A stretch of DNA of 12,561 nt, from positions 1 through 12,561 of the forward strand of contig SKUL01000194.1 in the NCBI GenBank assembly GCA_007129985.1. The letters run 5' to 3'. The notes beneath the pieces are model-generated. The model was not told the DNA's origin and did no database searches. It worked only from the letters and a program-made list of their open reading frames with translations. The stretch is from Flavobacteriales bacterium. GTDB taxonomy: Bacteria > Bacteroidota > Bacteroidia > Flavobacteriales_D > SKUL01. The translations under genes were made by a program, and so were the position numbers. Positions 6,639 to 12,561 of the stretch are shown piece by piece (the first letter of the stretch is position 1; each line of letters begins with the position of its first letter).

Positions 6639-8690
6639 TCAATCAATATGCCCGTCGGCGTACAACGAAATGCTGATGTCGTCATAGTACAATTCACCCC
6701 TACCTCTATTCCATAGGTAAACAGCTATTTTACAGTGAGCAGGAAGTGCCTCAGGCAGAACAAAAACCATAGGAACCTCTGCCCAATGTCCTGAATCCTG
6801 CAACCACTCTTTCAGCGAAAAAGAGTGGTAGTGAATGGTATTGTTTCCGTCCTGAATAGAAAGCACCACTTCGGCTTCAAAAGGAGAATCAGCCGCAGAA
6901 AGAAAAAACCCGCTTACAACCAACGCAGCATTTCCAGACACTTTCATATCTGCACAATCCGCGCGATACGTCCACCCATACTCCATTTCGGGAGCAACAA
7001 CTCCGGCATACTGTCCGGAGAATGAGTGTTTATCCGTCAACTTCACGTTTGACCAACCGAAAGCATCTTGTTTACCTTCAAAACCCCGACTCACGTTGAA
7101 GCGCAACTGTTTGTCTGAGAAACCCAGAAATTGCATCAAATCGGTAGTTGTTTCTCCGCCCTTTCTGCAGGCCGTGATTCGACCATTGGACGCTATAACA
7201 TTCAATTTTTCAATAAGCTGTGGGTAATTTCGAAAAATTCGGTCAACGAAATAGCTGTTTTGAAAAACGGCGTAATCATAATCCCACAAAAGTGCTTGCT
7301 CTAGATTCTCGCGGGTAGGTTTCATCAGGGCATAGCCTTTTCGCTTCATGAGCAAAAACGGAAGATTCGGGGCTACTGCATCCAAAACCAGAATTTTGGC
7401 ATTTTCGGAAATCCCCAATGAGTCAAGAAACATATCTGCATTGTCAAAATCCTGAATCACAGAAGCGGTTCTGTCCCACGGGCCGGAATCACGTCTCAAG
7501 GTCTGAGATTCAAATGGCACAAGAACAAGCATCACCGTTGCAGCCAGTGCTATGAGGCTGTACATCCTTTGTTCACGAAGCGTACTTTTCTGCACCACAT
7601 AGGCCACCATGCAAGCAAAGAGCAAAACAAGGGGCAAGTAAAACGTGTCTAAAAAGTAGTAGTCGTGAGCCGGAAATTGATTGAGCATAGCAAAAGCAAA
7701 GATCACACACCCGAGAAAGCTGATTAAGATAAATCCGATAAATGGCGAAATTCGGAGCGTTTCGTGTTTCCACCTTTTGAGCAAAGTAAAAACAACAAGT
7801 GCAGCCAGCACTCCAAAACATAGATAATGTAGCGAGGAGAAATACTGCTCTCCCCAATTTTCCCATGTCCTCGAAAGTAACTCTCGGGCATTTGCGATAC
7901 TCTCCGCAGGCATGAGTTCGCTCAAAAACTGTGAGCCATATTGATTCCGCAGATAGCTGTTGTACAACGCGTAAGCAATCAACGAAAGCAGCGACACCCC
8001 TACCGGTGCCACTTTGGGGATCCACGGTGTTCTACTGAAAACGACCCGCAAAAACTCCACTCCAAACATCGCCAGTAACGGAATTACAAAAGTGGTTCTT
8101 GACAAAGCTGCAAGCGTAAAAGCAAGTGAACTCCACCAAAACATGCGGTTGTCACCTTTGCACAAGTAGCGATGATAGAAATATGCCCCTATGATAGCAT
8201 TGGCCAATGAGGGAATGGTTGGAAGAAAATTTGCCTGGTAATACACAAACAGCGGCGATGTAGCTGCAAACACAAGTACAAACAGAGCTGCTGCCCCACT
8301 TTGGGTAATACTGCGCACCAAGCGGAACAAGAAAAACAAGCCCAACAAACTGTATAACAAAATGTATCCTCTAAACCAAAAAGGAGCATGATCCCCGGTT
8401 ACCTTCATGAGAATAGCGGGCACAAAATCATGAATCGGGAAATCAACCGCCGTGATGGTGTAATCGCTCGGCTCCATCCACCAATCAGGAAACTGGTGGT
8501 TGTAAATCATGGTTTGCGGTTGGAAGAGGTTGAGGCCATTTTCGACAAAACCCAGAGCCAATGCGTATCTGTCGGCCTGTGCCCACGCGTGAATGTGTGA
8601 CGGAAAATCATTGAGATGACCCCAGTGATACAAAAGTGCCAACAACAGCAGCACCGAGATGGCAACGGTATTTTGTTTTACTTTGGTCAC
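6639..8690 (-). CDS. GT-C fold membrane glycosyltransferase (GT39/ArnT-like) with extracytoplasmic C-terminal domain
   Basis: The 683-residue product has a first membrane helix at about 9-24. A large external loop follows with 'HAWAQADRYALALGF' at 34-48 (D40 is the probable catalytic Asp) and 'VDFPIHDFVPAI' at 82-93. These resemble the WRQAD and EFPxYQ motifs of lipid-phosphosugar-dependent GT-C enzymes. Roughly ten hydrophobic segments follow up to about residue 393. Residues 400-683 lack membrane helices. About 535-678 reads as a beta-sandwich with alternating strands ('YAGVVAPEMEYGWTYRADC', 'LYYDDISISLY'), like a carbohydrate-binding jelly roll. The enzyme probably moves a sugar from a polyprenyl carrier to a surface glycan or protein; donor and acceptor are unknown. 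The start is GTG at 8690; an in-frame stop lies upstream and no ATG lies before the first helix. Confidence 0.82.
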   Translation of the reverse strand: MTKVKQNTVAISVLLLLALLYHWGHLNDFPSHIHAWAQADRYALALGFVENGLNLFQPQTMIYNHQFPDWWMEPSDYTITAVDFPIHDFVPAILMKVTGDHAPFWFRGYILLYSLLGLFFLFRLVRSITQSGAAALFVLVFAATSPLFVYYQANFLPTIPSLANAIIGAYFYHRYLCKGDNRMFWWSSLAFTLAALSRTTFVIPLLAMFGVEFLRVVFSRTPWIPKVAPVGVSLLSLIAYALYNSYLRNQYGSQFLSELMPAESIANARELLSRTWENWGEQYFSSLHYLCFGVLAALVVFTLLKRWKHETLRISPFIGFILISFLGCVIFAFAMLNQFPAHDYYFLDTFYLPLVLLFACMVAYVVQKSTLREQRMYSLIALAATVMLVLVPFESQTLRRDSGPWDRTASVIQDFDNADMFLDSLGISENAKILVLDAVAPNLPFLLMKRKGYALMKPTRENLEQALLWDYDYAVFQNSYFVDRIFRNYPQLIEKLNVIASNGRITACRKGGETTTDLMQFLGFSDKQLRFNVSRGFEGKQDAFGWSNVKLTDKHSFSGQYAGVVAPEMEYGWTYRADCADMKVSGNAALVVSGFFLSAADSPFEAEVVLSIQDGNNTIHYHSFSLKEWLQDSGHWAEVPMVFVLPEALPAHCKIAVYLWNRGRGELYYDDISISLYADGHID

Positions 8691-8694
8691 GATG

Positions 8695-8702
8695 CAAATG
8701 TA
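8695..8702 (-). promoter_or_regulatory. Candidate -7 box TACATTTG abutting the GTG start
   Basis: On the - strand this matches the Bacteroidota -7 consensus TAnnTTTG at every fixed position. It ends only four bases before the GTG start of the glycosyltransferase gene. No clear -33 TTTG lies 17-20 bases upstream. If used, transcription would begin at or next to the start codon. It may equally be a chance match. Confidence 0.35.
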
Positions 8703-8779
8703 ATCGTAACTTGAGACCGATCAGCGAATCATCTGGTGAGTTCCGAAAGGTTCTATAGTTTAGAGCGGCAGAACATCTC

Positions 8780-9412
8780 ATGGCAAATTACTACCAAATA
8801 CTGGGCGTTTCTCGCAGCGCTACCTTGGGACAAATAAAGGCGCGATACAGGGCTCGTGCACGAGAGCTTCACCCCGACCATAACCCGCATCCCGACGCAG
8901 CCAAACGATTTGTAGAGGTAAAGCGTGCATACGAAGTGCTGAGCAACCCCCGAAGCAGAAGACAATATGATTTGGTGCTGGATGGAGTTCGCAAGCCGCG
9001 AAGTTCAGGAGCACGAAAACCTCAGGGTTCGCAGGCACAACCTCCTCACGACGACCGCAAGTACGGCACACGACACCGCTATACCAATCCACCGCCTACC
9101 CGCGCAGAACAGGAACAAAAATACCGAAGGGTCATCGCCTATTACAACTTGTTCAGCAAGGAAGGTATGCGCCTACCCCGCCGGGAATGGTGGAATCGCT
9201 TTCATCAGGTGATCCGCAGGTGGGCGCGTCGTGAACCCGGCAGTGGGGGGTTCTTTTCGGCCATGGCGGCTATTGCGCTTGGCGTTTTTGTGCTACTCCG
9301 TGACCATGAAAGCTTTTTGGGCATTTTCTGGATATTGATGTCGCTCTTTTTTCTGCGTACGGCATACAAAAACACAGTTGAGAATATTGCGAGGGGTAGT
9401 ATGAGGGGGTAG
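8780..9412 (+). CDS. Membrane-anchored J-domain (DnaJ-like) protein
   Basis: The 210-residue product has an N-terminal J domain at about residues 3-67 ('YYQILGVSRSATLGQIKARYR', HPD at 31-33, 'AYEVLSNPRSRRQYD'). HPD is the motif that stimulates DnaK ATPase. There is no Gly/Phe region, zinc finger or DnaJ substrate-binding domain, so this is a class III J protein. A basic, low-complexity linker (about 70-115, rich in Arg, Lys, Gln and Pro) follows. A helical segment and two closely spaced hydrophobic helices (about 157-173 and 178-193) then form a membrane hairpin near the C-terminus. The J domain should therefore face the cytoplasm and recruit DnaK to the inner membrane. The partner is unknown. 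The gene is divergent from the glycosyltransferase gene across 89 bases; no terminator is visible after it. Confidence 0.9.
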   Translation: MANYYQILGVSRSATLGQIKARYRARARELHPDHNPHPDAAKRFVEVKRAYEVLSNPRSRRQYDLVLDGVRKPRSSGARKPQGSQAQPPHDDRKYGTRHRYTNPPPTRAEQEQKYRRVIAYYNLFSKEGMRLPRREWWNRFHQVIRRWARREPGSGGFFSAMAAIALGVFVLLRDHESFLGIFWILMSLFFLRTAYKNTVENIARGSMRG

Positions 9413-9473
9413 ATTGTTTGTGTTATCTGAGAATAGGCCACCAAATAAATTCTGTTCCTATCTCCTTATAAAT

Positions 9474-9503
9474 TTTGGAAAATCAGGTCTTATTATAACT
9501 TTG
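9474..9503 (+). promoter_or_regulatory. Bacteroidota-type promoter: TTTG, 18 bases, TAACTTTG
   Basis: The -33 box TTTG (9474-9477) and the -7 box TAACTTTG (9496-9503) both match the consensus of the primary sigma factor of Bacteroidota, with an 18-base spacer. Transcription is predicted to begin near 9508-9510, giving a leader of about 20 bases before the ATG at 9530. This is the best promoter in the window and drives the truncated leucine-rich-repeat gene. Confidence 0.8.
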
Positions 9504-9529
9504 CTTGTCAAGGTTATGCCTAGAGCTCA

Positions 9530-10054
9530 ATGATTGAACTGCCCTTATTCCTAAAACTACGCTCAACTTTATCTGTTGCGCTCATATTCGTTATCTTTTC
9601 CGGATCGGCTCAATGTCCCGACAGTTTCGTTTTTTTCAGTCAGGCCGCCCTGAATGAATTCGCTTTAAATTATCCAAACTGCACTGCTGCTAATATTGTT
9701 GTTTTGAAGCATCCCAATACTGGTTGGTCGATTTTTGATACGGACATTGAAGATCTCAGCCCACTGTCTAATATTCAGAGTTTTCAAAGTATCATCATAA
9801 ATGGCAACCCTCTTCTGACTAATCTCGAGGGGCTAAATGGCTTAACGATGCAAGGCATCGGTCAAATAAGAATAGAAAACAATACAAATCTGGAAGACAT
9901 TTCGGCTCTTGGGAACATCATAGGGCAAGTTGGTTTGCTTCACATTGAAAACAACCAATCTTTGATGAGTCTAACCGGTTTACACAATGTCATTAGTACA
10001 ACTAATGAGGTTACCATCAGAAAAAACCCCGGTCTGGCGTCATTACAAGTGTAA
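9530..10054 (+). pseudogene. Secreted leucine-rich-repeat protein, truncated at its 3' end by an IS3-like end
   Basis: The 174 readable residues have a signal peptide (about 1-28, ending FSGSAQ before Cys29). LRR or receptor-L-domain-like units follow, with recurring pieces such as 'IEDLSPLSNI', 'GNPLLTNLEGLNGL', 'NNTNLEDISALGNI', 'NNQSLMSLTGLHNV' and 'KNPGLASLQ'. Proteins of this kind in Bacteroidota are usually much longer and end in a T9SS sorting domain, which is missing here. The reading frame stops just where a sequence resembling the left end of an IS3-family element begins (10050). The last codon and the TAA therefore come from the element, not from the original gene. The promoter is intact, so a short secreted product may still be made. 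It also looks richer in A+T than its neighbours. A naturally short gene is possible but less likely. Confidence 0.75.
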
Positions 10055-10206
10055 GCTTCCCCAAAAACTGGACAGTCCAAAAATCAAATAACTTTGACTG
10101 TCGTAAGAAAAGAAGCACGTTTAAACCATCTCAGATTGTTATGATTATCAAGGAGTGGAGATTTGGATCAAACATAGAATCGGTTTCAATAAAGCACAAC
10201 GTGAGC
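10050..10206 (+). mobile_element. IS3-family element remnant (left end and start of orfA)
   Basis: The segment opens with TGTAAGCTTCCCCAAAAACT followed by GGACAG. The shape is that of an IS3-family terminal inverted repeat, with a 5' TG end and a 'CCCCxAAAACTGGACA' core. About 50 bases later the + strand encodes the start of an IS3 OrfA. Homology appears to stop near 10206, where unrelated sequence upstream of the GNAT gene begins. No right inverted repeat and no matching target duplication are visible, so the rest of the element and the flanking end of the LRR gene were probably deleted. A 7-base inverted repeat (GACAGTC at 10071-10077, GACTGTC at 10096-10102) lies inside. The call is from pattern recognition, not a database match. 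Confidence 0.72.
10099..10206 (+). pseudogene. Fragment of IS3-family transposase OrfA (N-terminal helix-turn-helix)
   Basis: Read in the frame of 10099, the translation gives 'RKKRSTFKPSQIVMIIKEW' and then 'GSNIESVSIKHNVS'. This fits the beginning of IS3-family OrfA proteins, which start with basic residues, then 'FxxxQIxxIxKE', a Gly-containing turn and 'xxxxxHxVSxxTFYxW'. The fragment stops just before the second helix of the HTH. The usual start codon is not visible, and the ATG at 10141 is an internal Met. There is no stop codon at the junction, so the frame runs on into the GNAT gene. No catalytic (DDE) part remains. Confidence 0.68.
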
Positions 10207-10285
10207 CCTCAACCTCAACATCCTGCTCCGCAAGCATCAACTTCAACAGCACACTACCAACAAACCACCATAAACCGAGGTTTTC

Positions 10286-10293
10286 TACATTTG
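10286..10293 (+). promoter_or_regulatory. Candidate -7 box TACATTTG for the GNAT gene
   Basis: This is a full match to TAnnTTTG, placed 18 bases before the preferred ATG at 10312, giving a predicted leader of about 13 bases. No clear -33 TTTG lies at the expected distance, so confidence is moderate. Its position supports starting the gene at 10312 rather than 10141. Confidence 0.5.
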
Positions 10294-10311
10294 TGCAAAA
10301 GGTGCAAACAC

Positions 10312-11265
10312 ATGGAACTGGAGATAAAGCCCTATGAAGAATGGATGCGCGAACAGGTTGTTGCGCTATTTGACGCTGAATACCAAACCGGCGCCAACAC
10401 GTTTAGCTCGCTGTTCGATAACTTCTACGAGCATCCTTTTCAAAATGACCATTGCATCCGCATTGTATCCACCTCCGGCGATACGGTTGCCGGATTTCAA
10501 TCCTTTTTTTATTGGCCGTTGATGTACAAGGGGCAAGTTATCCGCGCTTTCCAAAGCGGAAACTCATTGGTTCACCCCGATTTTCGCGGAAAGGGTTTGT
10601 TTGGTAAGTTGCTCAATTATATTCATCTGCCTGAAAACAACTTCGATTTTGATTTGCTGATAGGCTTTCCGGTGCCGATGTCGTATGGTTCGTTTATGCG
10701 CAAAGACTGGAAGAACCCTTTTAACCTTCAGTGGTATGTGAAACCATTGAATCCCATTACCGCTGTGTTCTCCTCTCCTGAGAGTCAACTACGCAAAGCC
10801 TGGTCCGAAAGAAAAAAGCTCAACTTTACCGGTCCGAAAGAGGTGAACTATATTGCTCAGCAAAGTGATTTTGATGACTATCGCTTTTCATTTGAGGAGG
10901 GGTCTTACTACCGTTTTACCTATGAGTCAGGGGAAGAGAAATCCTTCTTCGAGCTAAAAGCTCAGACACGAAAAAAGTTTATCCGTGAACTCATGATCGG
11001 GAAGTTTTTGTGCTCCAACCTAAATCCTGAGTTCGTATCTGAGGCGTTCAACGCGCTTGTAAAGTCCGTGCGGCAATCAGCTTCTTTCAGTATGCTTTCT
11101 ATCGCTGTGAATCCCGGCAATACTTTTTTGGTGAAAACGCTGGATCAAAACGGCTTTCGGTCAATCAACCGCTCCATACATTTTATCGCAAAAGGACCGA
11201 TTGCAGACGAAATAACAGACTGGAGCGACTGGTGGGTTTTTCGCGGTGATATTGACACGTGGTAG
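10312..11265 (+). CDS. GNAT-family N-acetyltransferase
   Basis: The 317-residue product is a cytoplasmic protein with an N-terminal GNAT fold. 'VHPDFRGKGLFGKLLNYI' at about 87-104 contains the acetyl-CoA pyrophosphate-binding R-G-K-G-L-F turn (92-97), preceded by the beta-4 strand 'VIRAFQSGNSLV'. The length is about twice that of a single GNAT domain. The C-terminal half (about 150-317, including 'KKFIRELMIGKFL' and 'FLVKTLDQNGFRSINRSIHFI') could be a second, degenerate GNAT-like lobe as in larger Eis-like members. The substrate is unknown. I chose ATG 10312 because upstream in-frame codons translate into an IS3 OrfA remnant and a Gln/Pro/Thr-rich stretch unrelated to GNAT proteins, and because a -7 box lies just before it. 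The in-frame ATG at 10141 would give a 374-residue chimera. A bidirectional terminator follows. Confidence 0.88.
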   Translation: MELEIKPYEEWMREQVVALFDAEYQTGANTFSSLFDNFYEHPFQNDHCIRIVSTSGDTVAGFQSFFYWPLMYKGQVIRAFQSGNSLVHPDFRGKGLFGKLLNYIHLPENNFDFDLLIGFPVPMSYGSFMRKDWKNPFNLQWYVKPLNPITAVFSSPESQLRKAWSERKKLNFTGPKEVNYIAQQSDFDDYRFSFEEGSYYRFTYESGEEKSFFELKAQTRKKFIRELMIGKFLCSNLNPEFVSEAFNALVKSVRQSASFSMLSIAVNPGNTFLVKTLDQNGFRSINRSIHFIAKGPIADEITDWSDWWVFRGDIDTW

Positions 11266-11296
11266 TTTTTTAACCTGTTTACATCAACTTAAAACC

Positions 11297-11330
11297 AAAA
11301 AAGCCCGGAGAATAACCACCGGGCTTTTTA
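11297..11330. terminator. Bidirectional intrinsic terminator between convergent genes
   Basis: AAAAAAGCCCGG (11297-11308), a 10-base loop and CCGGGCTTTTT (11319-11329) form a GC-rich 6-base stem flanked by an A-run and a T-run. It therefore works in both directions. It ends the GNAT gene (+) and the T9SS repeat gene (-), whose stop is at 11352. Confidence 0.93.
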
Positions 11331-11351
11331 AATGGTATTGCTCGCACTGGC

Positions 11352-12561
11352 TTACATCACAACCAGCCTCTCGGTGGCAAATGACTCACCATCTACCACA
11401 ACCTGTATCATGTAAACACCGCGTGCAAGTCCGGGCTCGAAGCGTATCAAACGGCTCAAATTGCTTCCGTAATGTCCAAAGCCTGTTGACTGCATCAGTT
11501 TACCGTGCAAGTCATACACCTGAATCATCACATTGTGGTTTTCGTCTCCAAGACCTGAGAGTTCAAGGCGCGCCTCTGTGCCTGAGTTGGGGTTCGGGTA
11601 TAAAACTGATGTAGTTTCGATGAGACTGCGCGCCGCGGAAATTTCCTGTTCCGGGGCTTCGGGGCCGGTAATGGTAATGTTGCAAATTGCTCCGTAACTT
11701 CCCAATATACCACCTTGTTGCACGCGTACACGCACTTCGTACTCCCCTGCGGTCAATGCAGGAGAAATCCCATTCCAGGAAAGGCTTATTCCTGTATTTG
11801 GACGAGTGGCAGTACTCACTACACCTGTAGAGGTATTGTTGAATTCAAACTGGTAAAAATCCGCTGTACAAACCGATTGCGCAATCAAAATACCACTTGG
11901 CGAACTAAAGGTGGTTCCACAATAGTTCGGGCGTACTGTAGTTGTAGCAGGTGGACCGAGTTCTATTGGATGCACCGCACCATATCCACTCCATACCTCA
12001 CCAATGGCAACTTCAACGGCAACATTATAGGTTGTAAACGGAACCAGGTCTTCAAACCAAGACAAGCGCACGCTTGCATTGCCGGTACCACGGGTGTAGT
12101 AAACCTCATTCCCGTTGGTTGGATCATTATCAGGGTCTAGTCTCCAGCGATAATTTGTAGCTCCACTAATGGCATAGGCTATCATCAAATCACACATCTG
12201 ATAAAGATTTCCTGAGCCATTGGTTAGCTGATACTCGGGTCGCAACTCTGTATGTGGTACATCAGAAGCAGTAGCAATAGTGCACATACTACCGTATTCA
12301 CCCCACACACCATTCACTCGCACCTTCACGCGTACCTGATAAGTTTGAGCGAGTGCAACACCATCCACCCATGCAATACGCATCCAAGGATTATTCGTAT
12401 TTCGGGTATATTCAGGCAAAGCTGTGCCTCCTAGTGGAGTAAATTCCCAACGGTATGCTTCCGCAGAAGGAATGCTCGTAGCAGATATAAAATCGCCAAG
12501 CTCATAGCCTCCTGTGTTGCAGAAATTGGGGTGCACCTGAGTGGTAGGAACACTTGCCGTA
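11352..12561 (-). CDS. T9SS-exported repeat protein, C-terminal part (5' end outside window)
   Basis: The reading frame is open to the window edge. Codons upstream of the GTG at 12536 read T-A-S-V-P-T-T-Q and match the linker before later repeats, so the gene continues outside and GTG 12536 is not the start. About 403 residues are visible. Numbered from that GTG, three beta-rich repeats of about 97-103 residues begin at 1, 98 and 201. Each has a '(V/L)xPxY(C)' opening, a 'YxWxFxP' core strand, an 'RLSW' strand and a '(T)YxVxVxVxxGxxxGxYG' ending, like immunoglobulin or fibronectin-type modules. The last 90 residues are a type A T9SS sorting domain ('VLYPNPNSG' at 311-319, 'IQVYDLHGKLMQSTG', 'LARGVYMIQVVVDG', C-terminal 'ERLVVM'). 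It is expected on the cell surface or released. Its N-terminal function is not visible. Confidence 0.9.
   Translation of the reverse strand, partial: TASVPTTQVHPNFCNTGGYELGDFISATSIPSAEAYRWEFTPLGGTALPEYTRNTNNPWMRIAWVDGVALAQTYQVRVKVRVNGVWGEYGSMCTIATASDVPHTELRPEYQLTNGSGNLYQMCDLMIAYAISGATNYRWRLDPDNDPTNGNEVYYTRGTGNASVRLSWFEDLVPFTTYNVAVEVAIGEVWSGYGAVHPIELGPPATTTVRPNYCGTTFSSPSGILIAQSVCTADFYQFEFNNTSTGVVSTATRPNTGISLSWNGISPALTAGEYEVRVRVQQGGILGSYGAICNITITGPEAPEQEISAARSLIETTSVLYPNPNSGTEARLELSGLGDENHNVMIQVYDLHGKLMQSTGFGHYGSNLSRLIRFEPGLARGVYMIQVVVDGESFATERLVVM
11666..12561 (-). repeat. Three beta-sandwich-like repeats in the T9SS protein
   Basis: On the - strand the units begin at about 12536, 12245 and 11936, spaced 291 and 309 bases. 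They are diverged in DNA and recognisable only as protein. The first and third have a Cys at unit position 6 and another 79 residues later. The second has Gln and His at the matching places. A further unit probably lies beyond the window edge, since the linker before the first unit looks like the other linkers. Confidence 0.8.

Noticed and set aside
6515..6697. A 60-codon - strand frame spanning the gap between the glycosyltransferase and the ADP-ribosylglycohydrolase
   Set aside because: It overlaps the end of the glycosyltransferase gene in another frame and has no recognisable motif. The 126-base gap is ordinary.
7573..8025. A 150-codon open frame on the - strand inside the glycosyltransferase gene
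   Set aside because: It lies fully within the GT-C gene in another frame. Its Cys-rich, patternless translation has no domain, so it is a shadow frame.
9413..10311. Possible defence or toxin-antitoxin genes around the IS remnant
   Set aside because: Only the truncated LRR gene, the OrfA fragment and the GNAT gene are readable. The GNAT product is too long for a TacT-type toxin and no small antitoxin gene precedes it.
11715..12140. A 141-codon open frame on the + strand, and a 122-codon one at 11246-11614
   Set aside because: Both lie mostly antisense to the T9SS repeat gene, whose repeats and sorting domain are unmistakable. The translations look random, and the second would cross the terminator at 11297-11330.

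Overview
The window comes from a Bacteroidota genome, most likely a flavobacterial or related free-living lineage. Two proteins carry the C-terminal sorting domain of the type IX secretion system (T9SS). Several secreted proteins begin with the short 'MKK...AQ' type of signal peptide. Genes lack a clear Shine-Dalgarno sequence, and at least one promoter matches the Bacteroidota -33/-7 consensus (TTTG, 18 bases, TAnnTTTG). I saw no rRNA, tRNA or CRISPR array. The exact genus cannot be told from the sequence.

Layout, left to right. (1) The 3' end of a sulfotransferase-like gene (+) converges, with one base between stop codons, on a two-gene signalling operon (-). That operon encodes a secreted-TPR/HisKA_2 histidine kinase and a LuxR-type response regulator whose genes overlap by 8 bases. 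(2) A 244-base divergent intergenic region holds small palindromes. It leads to a two-gene secreted unit (+): a beta-helix protein without a sorting domain, then a protein with four copies of an exact 75-residue repeat and a T9SS sorting domain, closed by a strong terminator. (3) Two genes on the - strand follow: a GT-C membrane glycosyltransferase with a large extracytoplasmic tail, and an ADP-ribosylglycohydrolase. (4) Divergent from these is a membrane-anchored J-domain protein. (5) Next is a leucine-rich-repeat surface protein with a near-perfect promoter, cut off by the end of an IS3-like element. Only about 157 bases of that element remain, including the start of its transposase OrfA. 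The remnant runs in frame into a GNAT acetyltransferase gene. (6) A bidirectional terminator separates the GNAT gene from the 3' part of a large T9SS-exported repeat protein (-), which continues past the window edge.

Functionally this looks like an ordinary chromosomal region enriched in cell-surface proteins rather than a defence island or prophage. The most noteworthy points are the IS3-remnant scar and the in-frame chimeric reading frame it creates, the 225-base-period repeat gene with its beta-helix partner, and the paired loss of two cysteines in one repeat of the last gene. I did not find convincing evidence for an undescribed multi-gene system.
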